Positions 42,401 through 50,995 of a DNA stretch of 64,000 nt are shown here, piece after piece. The stretch spans positions 47,568,501-47,632,500 of the forward strand of contig JAMJFZ010000107.1 in assembly GCA_026225945.1 (NCBI GenBank). Reading direction: 5' to 3'. Under the pieces are notes generated by a model that saw nothing but the letters and a program-made list of their open reading frames with translations, was not told the DNA's origin and ran no database searches. The position numbers were made by a program, and so were the translations under genes. Each line of letters begins with the position of its first letter. The stretch's first letter is position 1. Source of the DNA: Cricetomys ansorgei (lineage: Eukaryota > Chordata > Mammalia > Rodentia > Nesomyidae).

Positions 42401-43301
42401 GATAGAGATGATAAAAGTTTTTTTTTTTTTTTTTTTGATTGTACAAACCAAAATGATGAACTTTCTTGACTACAAAAACATTTTTCCTTTTGCAAAATAT
42501 TTGCTGTGGAATTATTTTGTGTTCTCTTGGTAGAAGCATTTGACCTGTTTTTCCAGGAAATAGTGATTCAGAATTGGATTGTTCACTCATGACAAGTAAA
42601 TATTTTGTTTAGTTTCAATATAGAACCACCTTTTAGATTTTTATTTTAAAAATGCCTTAATGGGTAAATAAAAAGGTGGATTTCTGACACCAATTTGTTA
42701 TCTTTATTTTCCTTGGCTTGTTCAAGGACCGTAGTATAATAAGAATGTTCGGGTGTTTACTGTCTATAATGTGTTTAGGATTTGGTTAGTTTTAGTCAGT
42801 TTAGCCTTGCACACATAGACTTAAGACAACTTAAAATGGTACAACCTCCCTCCCCTTCTGCCATTATTTCTCTTATTCTGTTAAGCTTGCTATATTAATG
42901 AAATAAAAATGTCTGCCATGTTTCTATGCTCATAAATTCTAATTAAAATTATATAAATGTTAATGGGAAAGACAGATTTATGCCTTTTTAAAAGTTACCA
43001 TTAGGACTATAGTTAAGGGCATCAATCAGTCTTATTTTTGCAGTATATGTTCATAAAGGAACATCAGAGAAAAGAGTTGTTATACTTAATAGTAATTACA
43101 ATAATGATATATGAATTACAAGTGGTACCTTTTGGTTAAAATGATCTTTCTTTTTTCAAAATTCCTTTTTAGATGTTCTTTGAAGATCATATTGATGATG
43201 CCAAATACTGTGGTCATTTATATGGCCTTGGTTCTGGTTCATCCTATGTACAGAATGGCACAGGGAATGCATATGAAGAGGAAGCCAACAAGCAGTCATG
43301 A
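26318..43301 (+). CDS. CNOT7: CNOT7 (CAF1a), CCR4-NOT deadenylase, complete
   Basis: CNOT7 removes poly(A) tails from mRNA as a nuclease subunit of CCR4-NOT; it binds the CNOT1 MIF4G domain, pairs with CNOT6/6L and is recruited by BTG/TOB proteins. Six coding exons (26318-26434, 28479-28672, 35485-35646, 38747-38891, 41551-41661, 43173-43301) join in frame to 285 residues, the full family length. The protein starts [20 protein letters not shown] and ends EEEANKQS. The DEDD RNase D-type catalytic set is intact: D40 and E42 (MDTEFPG), D161 (SGYDFGY) and D230 (AGSDSLL). The product appears identical or nearly identical to the human protein as I recall it. The ATG at 26318 is the first codon of the conserved protein and follows a 95-nt leader in the same exon. 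All introns are GT-AG. A paralogue, CNOT8, exists, but the sequence is clearly CNOT7. Confidence 0.98.
26435..28478 (+). other. CNOT7: CNOT7 intron 2
   Basis: The intron is 2.0 kb. It holds a reverse B3 fragment (26535-26705) and a T-run at 27639-27654. The rest, including 26720-28478, shows no named element. Confidence 0.85.
26535..26705 (-). repeat. B3 SINE fragment (reverse)
   Basis: CAGGGATCCACCTGCCTCTG, TACAAGCACATGCTACTATG and TTGCATGTCAAGCACTTTAC read as the reverse of a B3. Confidence 0.65.
28479..28672 (+). CDS. CNOT7: CNOT7 exon 3
   Basis: Encodes [20 protein letters not shown] through [10 protein letters not shown] (residues 40-104). It carries D40 and E42, the first DEDD metal ligands. 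The acceptor is TTTTACAG and the donor GTAAGT. Confidence 0.97.
29025..29092 (-). repeat. B1 SINE (reverse, internally deleted)
   Basis: GCTTTTTGAGACAGGGCTTC joins directly to TCTCAAGTGCTGGAATTAAA then GGCATGTGCCACCACACC. The middle of the B1 is missing. Confidence 0.7.
30045..30240 (-). mobile_element. URR1-like hAT non-autonomous DNA transposon remnant
   Basis: CTGTGGTGACCCCAACCATA, TTTTGCTACTGTTATGAATT, TATCTGATATGCAGATATTT and CTACAGGTTGAGAAAGGCT parallel the complete copy at 54442-54855. The left terminal repeat is eroded. The orientation is assigned arbitrarily. Confidence 0.65.
30391..30558 (-). repeat. B1 SINE (reverse), full-length with poly(T)
   Basis: A 24-base T-run, then AGACAGAGTTTCTCTGTTGT, GTCCTGGAACTCATTTTGTA, CTGCCTCCCAAGTGCTGGGA and TTAAAGGCCTGTGCCACCAC. 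It belongs to the tail-variant B1 subfamily (TTGTAACTC on this strand). Confidence 0.93.
30885..31085 (+). repeat. B2-like SINE with (CA)n
   Basis: TTGGGGAGTCTGCTCAGTGC, TTCGGGACCCACATGGTAAA, a GCGCACACTCGCACG/CA tract at 31021-31066, then CAATAAATGAAAAA. It is diverged and the subfamily is uncertain. Confidence 0.55.
35485..35646 (+). CDS. CNOT7: CNOT7 exon 4
   Basis: Encodes [20 protein letters not shown] through GVKWLSFHS. The acceptor is TTTTTCCTGCCAG and the donor GTAAAG. Confidence 0.97.
36553..36720 (+). repeat. B1 SINE (diverged)
   Basis: TAACGCTAGCATTCAGGAGG, AGTTCCAGGCCAGGCCAGCC and AGGGCTACACAATCAATCAG, then an 18-base A-run. Confidence 0.8.
36823..36984 (+). repeat. B1 SINE with target-site duplication
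   Basis: A full B1 (GCCTTTAATCCCAGCACTTG, GTTCAAGGCCAACCTGGTCT, GTTACAACAGAGAAACCCTG) flanked by 16-bp direct repeats, AATCTTCCACATTGAA at 36807-36822 and AATCTTCCACCTTGAA at 36985-37000, one mismatch apart. Confidence 0.95.
37357..37398. repeat. (CAT)n(ATT)n microsatellite
   Basis: Five ATC units followed by about nine ATT units. Confidence 0.9.
37400..37522 (+). repeat. B1 SINE (diverged)
   Basis: GATGCCTTTAATCCCAGTAC, TTGGGAGGCAGATAGATCTC and GAGTTCAGCCTAGGCTGCAT, then GTGAAACCCTCTCCAACAAA. Confidence 0.75.
38747..38891 (+). CDS. CNOT7: CNOT7 exon 5
   Basis: Encodes [20 protein letters not shown] through MKSCKNLK, with catalytic D161. The donor GTAAGG is in frame, and the reading frame stays open into the intron for 67 further codons (see the finding). 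Confidence 0.97.
39125..39360 (-). repeat. B2 SINE (reverse)
   Basis: TTTCATGTATGTGAGTATTT, TTGTGAGCCACCATGTAAGT, AAAATTGAACCTGAGTCCTC and CTTAACTGCTGAGCCATCTT read as the reverse of a B2. Confidence 0.88.
39387..39436. repeat. (CA)/(GT) microsatellite
   Basis: An ACACACATACACATGCGTGC stretch passes into about 13 GT units, so the two halves are partly self-complementary. Confidence 0.9.
39440..39612 (-). repeat. B2 SINE (reverse)
   Basis: AGCAGAGGCCAGAAGAGAAT, TTGTGAGCCACCCAGTGGGT, GGACCCGGGTCCTCCACAAC and GCTGCTAAGCCAACTCTTCA read as the reverse of a B2. Confidence 0.88.
41551..41661 (+). CDS. CNOT7: CNOT7 exon 6
   Basis: Encodes [20 protein letters not shown] through FFKMRE, with the last catalytic residue, D230, in AGSDSLL. 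The acceptor is CCTTCTAG and the donor GTATGA. Confidence 0.97.
41662..43172 (+). other. CNOT7: CNOT7 intron 6
   Basis: The intron is 1.5 kb of AT-rich sequence with a T-run at 42419-42436. No named repeat or additional exon is seen. Confidence 0.85.
43173..43301 (+). CDS. CNOT7: CNOT7 exon 7, coding part
   Basis: Encodes [20 protein letters not shown] through EEEANKQS and the TGA stop at 43299-43301. The 3' UTR continues in the same exon. Confidence 0.97.
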   Translation: MFFEDHIDDAKYCGHLYGLGSGSSYVQNGTGNAYEEEANKQS

Positions 43302-43470
43302 CATGAAATAATCTTTTTATTTTTATTTTATACGAGTTACACACATGCTTGTATATAGGTTTTATCTCTGGTTGAATCCCTTAAATAATAGGCAATACCT
43401 CCCCCCTCCTTTTGTAGCCCTTCTTTTCTGTCTTTCAGTACTAAGTATGACCTTTCCTAGCTATGATCTT

Positions 43471-43480
43471 AATAAATAAA
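43471..43480 (+). terminator. CNOT7: Proximal polyadenylation signal of CNOT7
   Basis: Overlapping AATAAATAAA 170 nt after the stop codon. Confidence 0.6.
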
Positions 43481-44746
43481 AGTACATTCAGGTTAAATCT
43501 GGCCTTAATTTAATATAGTTCTTATCAAGCTTGTGTGACAAAGCTACATTGTTCAATAGTTTGATAAACTTTGCCTACTTGAGCTTGGTTTTGTTTTTCC
43601 CTTTTCCTAAATTAACTAGCATTGACTGTAATTTATTTCCCTATTTCATGTCTCTACTTCTATTCTGCAGTACTTATAGGTATTTAAGATTGTGGACCAT
43701 CAAGTTTGCACTTTAGAGAGTGATTCCAATCCTCTATTTTATCAGAAATTGTGGTTTTTTTCTTGCTCTTAGCTGGAAAAATGACCATCTGCCACCTTTT
43801 TACAGTATTTACTTGTTTTTGACATTCAGAGTACAGCACGTGCATTGTGCAAATTGTTAATTGAACAAGTCTAACAGAAAAAGACAAGGAACTACTGAAG
43901 AGCCTAATAACTACTGTTTCTGTGTGTAGTGTTTAACCTTCCAAGCACATCTCATGTCTGTTGGTTTCTAATTGGCATGCATACGCTGCTCTGTGACTGA
44001 AGAATTTCAAACCAGCTTTACACCCTTCAGGAAGAAGCCCTTGTGATTGGATGTTTCCTATCTGCCAGAACGCTGGCGTTCAAGATGTTGGAGCTACAGT
44101 TTTATTTTATAACAGCAACGCTTCCCTTGATCGGCTTCCTTTTACTTCATCACTTTTACCCTTATTGTTTTATTTTATAGGCATATTTATGATGCTCTTG
44201 ATTTGTTGACTACACAAATCAATTTCCTGAAAGTCCAAAGATAACAAGTCTTTAGGTACATTTTATATCAAATTAAAAAACACATGTGATTTCATAGATG
44301 CTTCAAAAATAAATAATGGAGAGATTTGGTGCAAAACAACAAAATGCAAAATATATATAAATACACACACATATATATAGCTAATAAAATTACCTGAGGA
44401 GTGTAATGCTTGTTTATTTTTTTGTGTATATCTTTGCAATCTATTTTATATATATTGACAAGAGACTGTGAAATATTTAGCCATGCAGAATATGTGACCA
44501 GACCAGAGCATGTGTTGGAAGATTTTGGTGATCATTAACTCTACCTTGAAGTGATGGACTACAAATTGTAATGTGTGTTATCTACACTTCAATCAAAAAT
44601 ATTAGCAAATCTCCAGATGTTAGCAACATAGTTGGTTTCCCTTGTACATTCTACAGTCATGATACTAAAATGCTGTAACTGGGTGGTCCTTTTTAAACTA
44701 AACATTATTTGCAAAACAGAGGGTATTTGTTTTTAAAGCTTTTGTA

Positions 44747-44752
44747 AATAAA
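44747..44752 (+). terminator. CNOT7: Distal polyadenylation signal of CNOT7
   Basis: AATAAA followed within 30 nt by T/G-rich sequence. The repeat-free UTR ends shortly after, and an L1 begins near 44925. Confidence 0.7.
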
Positions 44753-44924
44753 GGCTTCAGAAATGTTTTCTTATGTTTTGGTGACTGGTGATTTTGTTTT
44801 TGAAGCACGAGTGTTGAATACTTGAGCCATTTTCTGTGGGTAACAAGACTCTGGCCATGCTTCTCTAGCTGTAGGTGATCTTTGTTTTGTTTTTATTTTT
44901 TCAAAAGGTTGGTCTGGTTTTTAT

Positions 44925-46330
44925 TAATGTTCAAAGCTATACCACTCCTGGGCATGTGCCCAAAGGATGCCCTTATCCTACCACAAGGATGCTTGCTCAA
45001 CTATGTCATAGCAGCTTTATTCATAGTAGCCAGAAATTAGAAACAACCTAGGTACCCTCAACTGAAGAATGGATAAAGAAATTGTACATTTACACAATGT
45101 ATTATTACTCAGCTATTAAAAACAATGACCTCATGAATTTTGCAGGCAAAAGGGTGGTCTAGAAAAAATCATCCTGAGTGAGTCCCAGAAAGACAAGCAT
45201 GGTATGTATTCACTTACATGTGGATATTAACTGTTAAGCAAAGGAGACAAGTAGGGCCCCAACAGGAACACGGAAATCTCCCTTGTAAAATGGAAAGTGA
45301 ACAGCTGGTGCAGGTGGGCTGAGGGAGGATGGGAGTGTAGGGTATCAGGTGTGGGAGAGGGATGGAGGGGGAGAATATATGGAGAGATGGCCAGGATTGG
45401 GAACAATTGGGATAATCCTGGAAACTTCCTGGAATCCATGAGGGAGACCCTCATGAGGACTCTAGTAATCAGAAATGGGAAGCCTGAACAGGCCATCTCC
45501 AGTAACCAGGCAAGGCCTCCAGTGGTGGGCTGGGACACCATCCCAGCCACAAAACCTTAGACCTATGGCCTTTCTACCCTGCAGGATCCCCTGGGTCAAT
45601 GGAAGGGCAGAACCCCTTGCCAAAGGAGGGAACCCTAGCCTAATAATGCAGGTCAGGCCAGGAACTAAACTGGATAGCCCAGAGATGATTTCTAATGATG
45701 TCATGCTCAGCTCATCGATCAGTGCCTAGCCCAGTCTTCATCAGAGAAGCCCCCACCAGCAGCTCATGGGACCAGATGCAGAGACTCAGGGTCAAACATC
45801 ATGCAGAGCTCAGGGAACCTCACAGAAGAAGGGGAGAAGGGATTGCAGGAACCAGAGGGGTGGAGGACACCAGGAGAACAAGCCCCACAGTCTCAACTGA
45901 CCAGCACTCTTAGGGGCTCACAGAGACTGAAGCAGCAAACAGAACCTGCAGGATCCCCTAAATATCTTATGGCTGTCTAGCTTGGTGTTCTTGTAAAACT
46001 CCTACAGGCTGGAGTGGGGGAGTCTTTGGCCCTTTTACCTGCCCTTGGGAACGTTTTGCTCCTGCTGGATTGCCTAGACCACCCTTGATGTAGGGAGTAG
46101 TGCCTGGCCTTGTTTTATCTTGTTAAGCCATGCCCTGTTTGAGAGGTAACCTTAGGAGAATTCTTTTCTAGGGAGAAGCAGGTTTTGGGGCAGGGGTTGG
46201 TGGTGGCTGGTGAGTGGGGGCAGGAGAATAGATCTGAGGGGGAGGGGAGCTGTGAGTGGAGGGAAGGGAGAAAGGGGTTGGGATGTACTGTAGGAGAGAA
46301 GAAAAAATAAATGTAAAACAAAGCAAACAA
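44925..46330 (+). mobile_element. LINE-1 3' end (ORF2 tail plus 3' UTR), truncated
   Basis: ATACCACTCCTGGGCATGTG, CATAGCAGCTTTATTCATAG, GAATGGATAAAGAAATTGTA, CAGCTATTAAAAACAATGAC and TCATCCTGAGTGAGTCCCAG are the familiar end of rodent L1 ORF2. A G-rich 3' UTR with purine tracts and a final AATAAATGTAAAACAAAGC tail follows. The 5' part is missing, as in most L1 insertions. Open frames at 45227-45913 lie in this UTR and are not genes. Confidence 0.85.
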
Positions 46331-46479
46331 ATTTTAAATCTTTTAAAATGTTCTTTTGACAACTTACTCTGAGTATATATTATACTCTGATTAATCTCAC
46401 CTCTCACCCTTTCTTCTCTCCTGACTACCTCCTGCTCCTTCCTACCAGCCAGTCCCTTTCCCATATTCATGCTGTTTTT

Positions 46480-46830
46480 GTTTTATGATCTGCTGAGTGT
46501 AGTCAGGGCTGTCTGTGTGAGCACTGGTTGGAGACTATCCTTTGGATCCCAGTAGGCTCACCAGTCAGCACAGCCAAAGGCAGTAACAGCCCCTACTGCT
46601 AGATTCCATCAGTAGCAATAGTTCTGTAGGGAGTCCCTTATTATCCATGATAAGCTGTTGACATGTACAGTCTGTGTAGGTCCAAAGCGGGCAGCTGCTG
46701 TAAAGTCATGGTTGGAATGGCTGTGTCATGCCCAAAAGATAGTACTTCACAGCCCTTCTCCCATCTTCCAGCCCACATTCTTTCCACCTCCTCTTCTGTG
46801 ATGTTCCCTGAGCCTTGGAAGTGGTCTTCA
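46480..46830 (-). mobile_element. LINE-1 3'-UTR fragment (reverse)
   Basis: GTGTCATGCCCAAAAGATAG, TCTTCCAGCCCACATTCTTT, CCACCTCCTCTTCTGTGATG and TTCCCTGAGCCTTGG are the reverse complement of a recurrent rodent L1 3'-UTR segment. Confidence 0.7.
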
Positions 46831-47187
46831 TGTCCTGTATAGGGAAGAACACTTAACCATCAAGTGCCTTCTTCCTAATCTATTGAAAATGATACAATGA
46901 AATGGCATGCTAAATAGAAACCAATGAAAGATTAATGGAATCTCATAAATGACTTTTAAAATGATGAATATGCATAAGTAAAATCATGCTTGGGGCAGAT
47001 ATGTTTGATAGTATCCTGGACTATATGTGGGGGGAAAAATCAAAACTAAATAAAATCTCATTCTAGATGAATGATTTAAATTAATTTTGATGATAGGGAA
47101 CACTAACAAGCCCAAGTTGACCAATTGTGTTCACCATCAAACTTTATTATGTTTTGAATGTGTTAAATTTTCATGTTTACTCATTTT

Positions 47188-47378
47188 TAGAGACTTATCT
47201 ATGTACATCTGCATATGAGCATATGTGCACATGTGTGTGGGTGCCACCAAGGCCAGGAGAAAGTATCAGATCCTTTTGTGATCGATCCAATTGCAGGCAC
47301 TGAGCCCTCATCATGAGAATTCTGACCTCAGGACTGAGCAGCACATGCTTTTAGCTGCTGAGTCATCTCTCCGGCCCT
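47188..47378 (-). repeat. B2-like SINE (reverse)
   Basis: TGTGTGTGGGTGCCACCAAG, TCCAATTGCAGGCACTGAGC and TTTTAGCTGCTGAGTCATCT then CTCCGGCCCTCC read as the reverse of a B2 head. Confidence 0.75.
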
Positions 47379-47394
47379 CCTTCCTTTTTGGTGT

Positions 47395-47535
47395 TTTTTA
47401 AGACAAGGTTTCTCTGTGTAGTCCTGTCTGTCCTTGATCTTGCTCTATCAACCAGGCTGGCCTCAACCTCACAGAGATGTGCTTGCCTCTGCTGAATGCT
47501 GGGATTAAAGACATGTGCCACCATTGCCTGGCCAG
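47395..47535 (-). repeat. B1 SINE (reverse)
   Basis: TTAAGACAAGGTTTCTCTGT, ATCAACCAGGCTGGCCTCAA and CTGAATGCTGGGATTAAAGA. Confidence 0.88.
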
Positions 47536-47675
47536 CCCATTAAAAAAAAAAAAAAAAATCATTGAAAATCTTTTTTTTCCTTGATTATCCTTGATTTCAT
47601 CTTTTAACTCACAAAGCCTCAAATATTTATTATCTAGCCTTTTACAAAAAAAGAAAAAAAAGTTTATATACCCCC

Positions 47676-47992
47676 TGTTGTGGAAGTTTTTTTAGTTAGG
47701 TGTAAAATAATTGTTTTGTGCACTGCTGGGTGAGGGGCTGCCTAGGTCTTGGCATTTTGTATTGTCTGCAGGTGTTGGATTTATGTGGGGGATGTTTGAT
47801 TGCTCATGATCTCCACGTGCTATCAGTAGAACACCTGAGGATTTCTGGATCAATAAAAACACCTGAGCTGGGATGCTCAGGGTTCCACTGGCCAAGATCA
47901 TTGTTCCCTCTCTGAGGTCTTGCAGAGCTTGCAACCATGAACATGCCTCTGTGTCATTCCTGTTGAGCCGTTACCTCAGCCTAACAGCTACA
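47676..47992 (+). repeat. 5' LTR of the small ERV
   Basis: Starts TGTTGTGGAAG and ends GCTACA just before the primer-binding-like site. AATAAA is at 47852-47857. Confidence 0.8.
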
Positions 47993-48910
47993 AATGGTGT
48001 ACCAATGTGGGGCATGACATCATGTGGGCTAAAATCCAATGTGGACATAAGGAAGAACGAAAAAGAAACTCCAGATCTCGAAGAGTCATTTTGTTTTGCT
48101 TTGAGCAAACCTGTCCAGATACTGATGAGGCAGTCCTAACAAGATACATCTGCTATGGTGATGAGAACTCCACCCCATAAGGGAACTCTTCCTGCAGACA
48201 AGGTTACCCATTGTTTTTCCTGCAAACCAGACTCTATCTTAAAATCTGGCAAATGTTTCCTTGGAGTCAGTACACAGAAGCTGTCTTCCAGAACTAGCAG
48301 AAGTTGTATCTTGTGCTGGCTGCCAGACTTGGTAATGTGTAAGAATCACCCAGGCAGTGCTGGTTGTGAAGGCATGAAGGGGTCATGGAGAGCCACTGTG
48401 GCTTGGCACTGTGAGAGGTTATTAGTAAAAGTGAAAGCCTCAGTATTAGCCGAAGGCCCAGATTAAAGGAGTCATTAAAGAAGTTGAGGCTTGGCCCCAT
48501 GAAGAGAGCCCAGGAGAGGCTATTGGTGAAAGTGCAGCCCAATTGCAGCAAGAGACCCCAGTGTTCTGAAGATGTCAGAAGCATGGGACAACCACCAGGA
48601 ACAGCTGCAGCTTTGGAGTGAAGCCACCCAGAGACTGGAGGACAACCTGTGTGTGCTGTAGAGGGCAGAGCCAGAGAAATGACCCAAGATCTTTGGAGGA
48701 GCCCAGAAGATCATAAGTGAATTCCAGATAAATTGGACATTGCTGTTTTTCTGCTGTCCAAAGACACTCTGAAAAGCTTGATAGATGTTTTGTTTCATTT
48801 GGTCCTATCTTTGTGATTGTTCCTCTTGAAAGTCGTTTTGCTGGTGTAGTGTTACATTTTGTTGTAGAGATAAAGCAATTTTTTTCTGGTCTTATACAGA
48901 AAGGGGGAAA
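47993..48910 (+). other. Internal region of the small ERV
   Basis: About 0.9 kb running from the primer-binding-like site to the polypurine tract. The longest frames (48155-48466 plus, 48294-48584 minus) have no recognisable retroviral motif. Confidence 0.7.
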
Positions 48911-49235
48911 TGTGGAAGTTTATTTTAGTTATGTATGAAATTGTTTTGTGCACTGTGTGTGAGGGGCTGCCTAAGTCTTGGAGTTTTGTATTGTCTGCAG
49001 GTGTGGATTTATGTGGGAGATGTTTGGTTGCTCATGATCTACACATGCTATCAGGAGAACACCTGAGGAGTTCTGTATCAATAAAAACAACAGAGCTCAC
49101 ACACTTGTGGTTCTACTGCCCAGTATGGTACTGGGCAGGACAGTGGTTCCCTCTGCTGAGGTCCGGCAGAGTTTGCAGATATAATTATGCCTCCGTGTCT
49201 TCCTTGGTGAGCCACCACAGCAGTGTACTACAACA
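48911..49235 (+). repeat. 3' LTR of the small ERV
   Basis: Starts TGTGGAAGTTTATTTTAG after the polypurine tract and ends TACTACAACA. It seems to lack the three bases that make the 5' LTR start TGTTG. Confidence 0.8.
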
Positions 49236-50197
49236 ACCCCTTGCTAGTGAACATGCTGAAGCTCCTATATGTCCTATTGGCTATTTTATCTGCAATATCA
49301 AATGCGGTGGTCTCCAGAAGTAAACAGCCTGAAGTGGAGTCAAATTATAATAGAAACATTAAATGCTACATTTTCATAGGATGAATTTATTGGTGTTTAT
49401 AATCTCTTAAATTGGAAAAGAATGGATTATTTCTCCTGAATGTAGGTACTTGCATCATGCCTTTTTATAGGCTTCTGGGTTTAATTTACATGAGAGTGAT
49501 GTTTGCATATAACAGACTGTAGCAAAGTAAGAGTTTATGCAAATCATCCAAGTCCGAGAGAATTTTCATAACGTCAGGCTTTTAATTTCTTTTACATTAG
49601 GAGTTACCGTTAGTGGTAATCCGAAGACTTTCATATACATTCACTCTGAGTTTCCATTTGTTCTGATTCATATTAAATGTCTCTTTGGGTTTAACTGGTA
49701 CTGGTAGGAGTAAGCTACGTCAGGGGATGATCTGAGCGGACATTCTTCACAACTGCAAATTAGAAATATTCATGCCAGCTGTGGACAAGAGTGTCAAAGG
49801 TCTGTGAGCAACTCTCACTTGTTTTGCTTTTACTTTCACTCTTTTGCAAAGAGAATGCCTATTTTGGCACTGCCTATATGTATCACATGTAAACTCCCTG
49901 TCAGTGTAAGGACAATTAGAGGTCTTAGAGACTGAGCTATGAGCTATTACTGTGATAGGTGCTGTGATGTCTAAGTATCCTCTTCTCACATTTTAAAGAG
50001 ACTCCAAGGGAATCACAGATACCCTATCCCAGAAGCCCCTGCTATACTGACTTCGAGCTGAGAAGTGCTTCTCGATTGTATCTGGATCCACAGGAATGCC
50101 ATTGCAATACCTGAGTTCATCCCTTCAGTGATGCCCACTGTTTATAAGCCAGGACACTACAATGAGATAACACATCCACCACTGCAAAGAATGAGTG

Positions 50198-50400
50198 CTG
50201 GATAGTTTGATGTCAACTTGGCACAAGAGAAGAGGAAACATCAATTAAGAAAATGCCTCTATAAGATCCTGCTTTAGGGCATTTTCTTAATTAGTGATTG
50301 GTAGGTGAGGACTCAGTCTATCGTAGGTGGTGCCATCCCTGAGCTGGTGGTCCATGCACATGGAAAGACTCTGTCATCATGTTCAGATGCAAGTGTTATC
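50198..50400 (+). repeat. Rodent LTR-like repeat, related to 365-565
   Basis: TTGATGTCAACTTGGCACAA, AGAAAATGCCTCTATAAGAT, GCATTTTCTTAATTAGTGAT and GGTGGTGCCATCCCTGAGCT. The class is probably MaLR (ORR1/MT), but this is not certain. Confidence 0.6.
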
Positions 50401-50531
50401 TTTGAACAAACCTCCTCTTCTGTATAGCAGTAGAGTTCATGTTAATGAAACATTTGCTCAAAATTTTTAAACAAACAATTTCTTAAATCTTGGTGCCTAT
50501 ATGGAAAGAACTCTTAAAACAAGTAAAATGG

Positions 50532-50695
50532 CCAGACAGTGGTGGTGCACACCTTTAATCCCAGCACATGGGAGGCAGAGGCAGCAGATTTCTGTGAGTT
50601 TGAGGCCAGCCTGATCTACACAGTGAGTTCCAGGACAGCCAGAGTTACAACAGAAAAACCCTGTCTCAAAAAACCAAAACCAAACAAACAAAACG
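50532..50695 (+). repeat. B1 SINE with target-site duplication
   Basis: A full B1 of the tail-variant subfamily (CCAGAGTTACAACAGAAAAA), flanked by perfect 11-bp repeats AAGTAAAATGG at 50521-50531 and 50696-50706. Confidence 0.95.
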
Positions 50696-50989
50696 AAGTA
50701 AAATGGAAATTATAAGTTTAAACATTATCAGAACCCTTGGAGTATGTGTCTGTACAAATCTGGTTTAAGCTATTACATCTTTTAAAACAAACTGTTTAAG
50801 ATGTTCTACAGAGTGTAGATATATTTATTCAATGCTTGTGACTCAGGCAAGATGGCACTGTATTTCTGATGAGATATGCAGTCATTCCAATCATTCATCC
50901 CATGAGCAAGAACAAAATGACCGACAGACTTTAAAGTCAAATAACTGGATAGAAACGGAAGTAACCATTGCAACGTAATGAAAAAAAAA

Positions 50990-50995
50990 TTTATT
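50990..50995 (-). terminator. ZDHHC2: Probable distal polyadenylation signal of ZDHHC2
   Basis: The minus strand reads AATAAATTTTTTTTTCATTA, a canonical hexamer followed by T-rich sequence. Confidence 0.5.

Larger units (their letters stand above)
43302..44772 (+). other. CNOT7: CNOT7 3' UTR
   Basis: About 1.47 kb of AT-rich sequence after the stop with no SINE. AATAAA hexamers at 43471-43476 and 43475-43480 would give a short UTR. A further one at 44747-44752 is followed by TTCAGAAATGTTTTCTTATG, where a long UTR probably ends near 44770. The end point is inferred from the hexamer and the synteny. Confidence 0.75.
47676..49235 (+). mobile_element. Small endogenous retrovirus with paired LTRs (internally deleted or non-autonomous, class II-like)
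   Basis: A 5' LTR (about 47676-47992) and a 3' LTR (about 48911-49235) share the order GGAAGTTT, GTTTTGTGCACTG, GAGGGGCTGCCTA, TTTTGTATTGTCTGCAGGTG, AACACCTGAGGA, then AATAAAAAC (47852, 49080). A primer-binding-like site TGGTGTACCAATGTGGGGC (47995-48013) resembles a tRNA-Lys1,2 site. A polypurine tract GAAAGGGGGAAA (48899-48910) directly precedes the 3' LTR. The flanks are accccc and acccct, a near-perfect 6-bp duplication, the class II size. The internal part is only about 0.9 kb and shows no gag, pol or env reading frame, so the element cannot be autonomous. The LTRs differ considerably by eye, so the insertion is old. Confidence 0.85.
44773..50969. other. Intergenic spacer between convergent CNOT7 and ZDHHC2
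   Basis: This 6.2-kb spacer is mostly transposons: an L1 3' end, a reverse L1 3'-UTR fragment, reverse B2 and B1, a small ERV with two LTRs, an LTR-like repeat and a B1. Sequences 46835-47185, 49240-50190 and 50710-50969 show no named element and no gene. Confidence 0.8.

Noticed and set aside
45227..45913. Overlapping open frames on both strands
   Set aside because: They fall in the G-rich L1 3' UTR, which is known to be non-coding and rich in purine tracts.
48155..48798. Possible gag or other retroviral protein inside the small ERV
   Set aside because: The frames are about 100 codons or shorter, on both strands, with no zinc knuckle, protease or polymerase motif visible.
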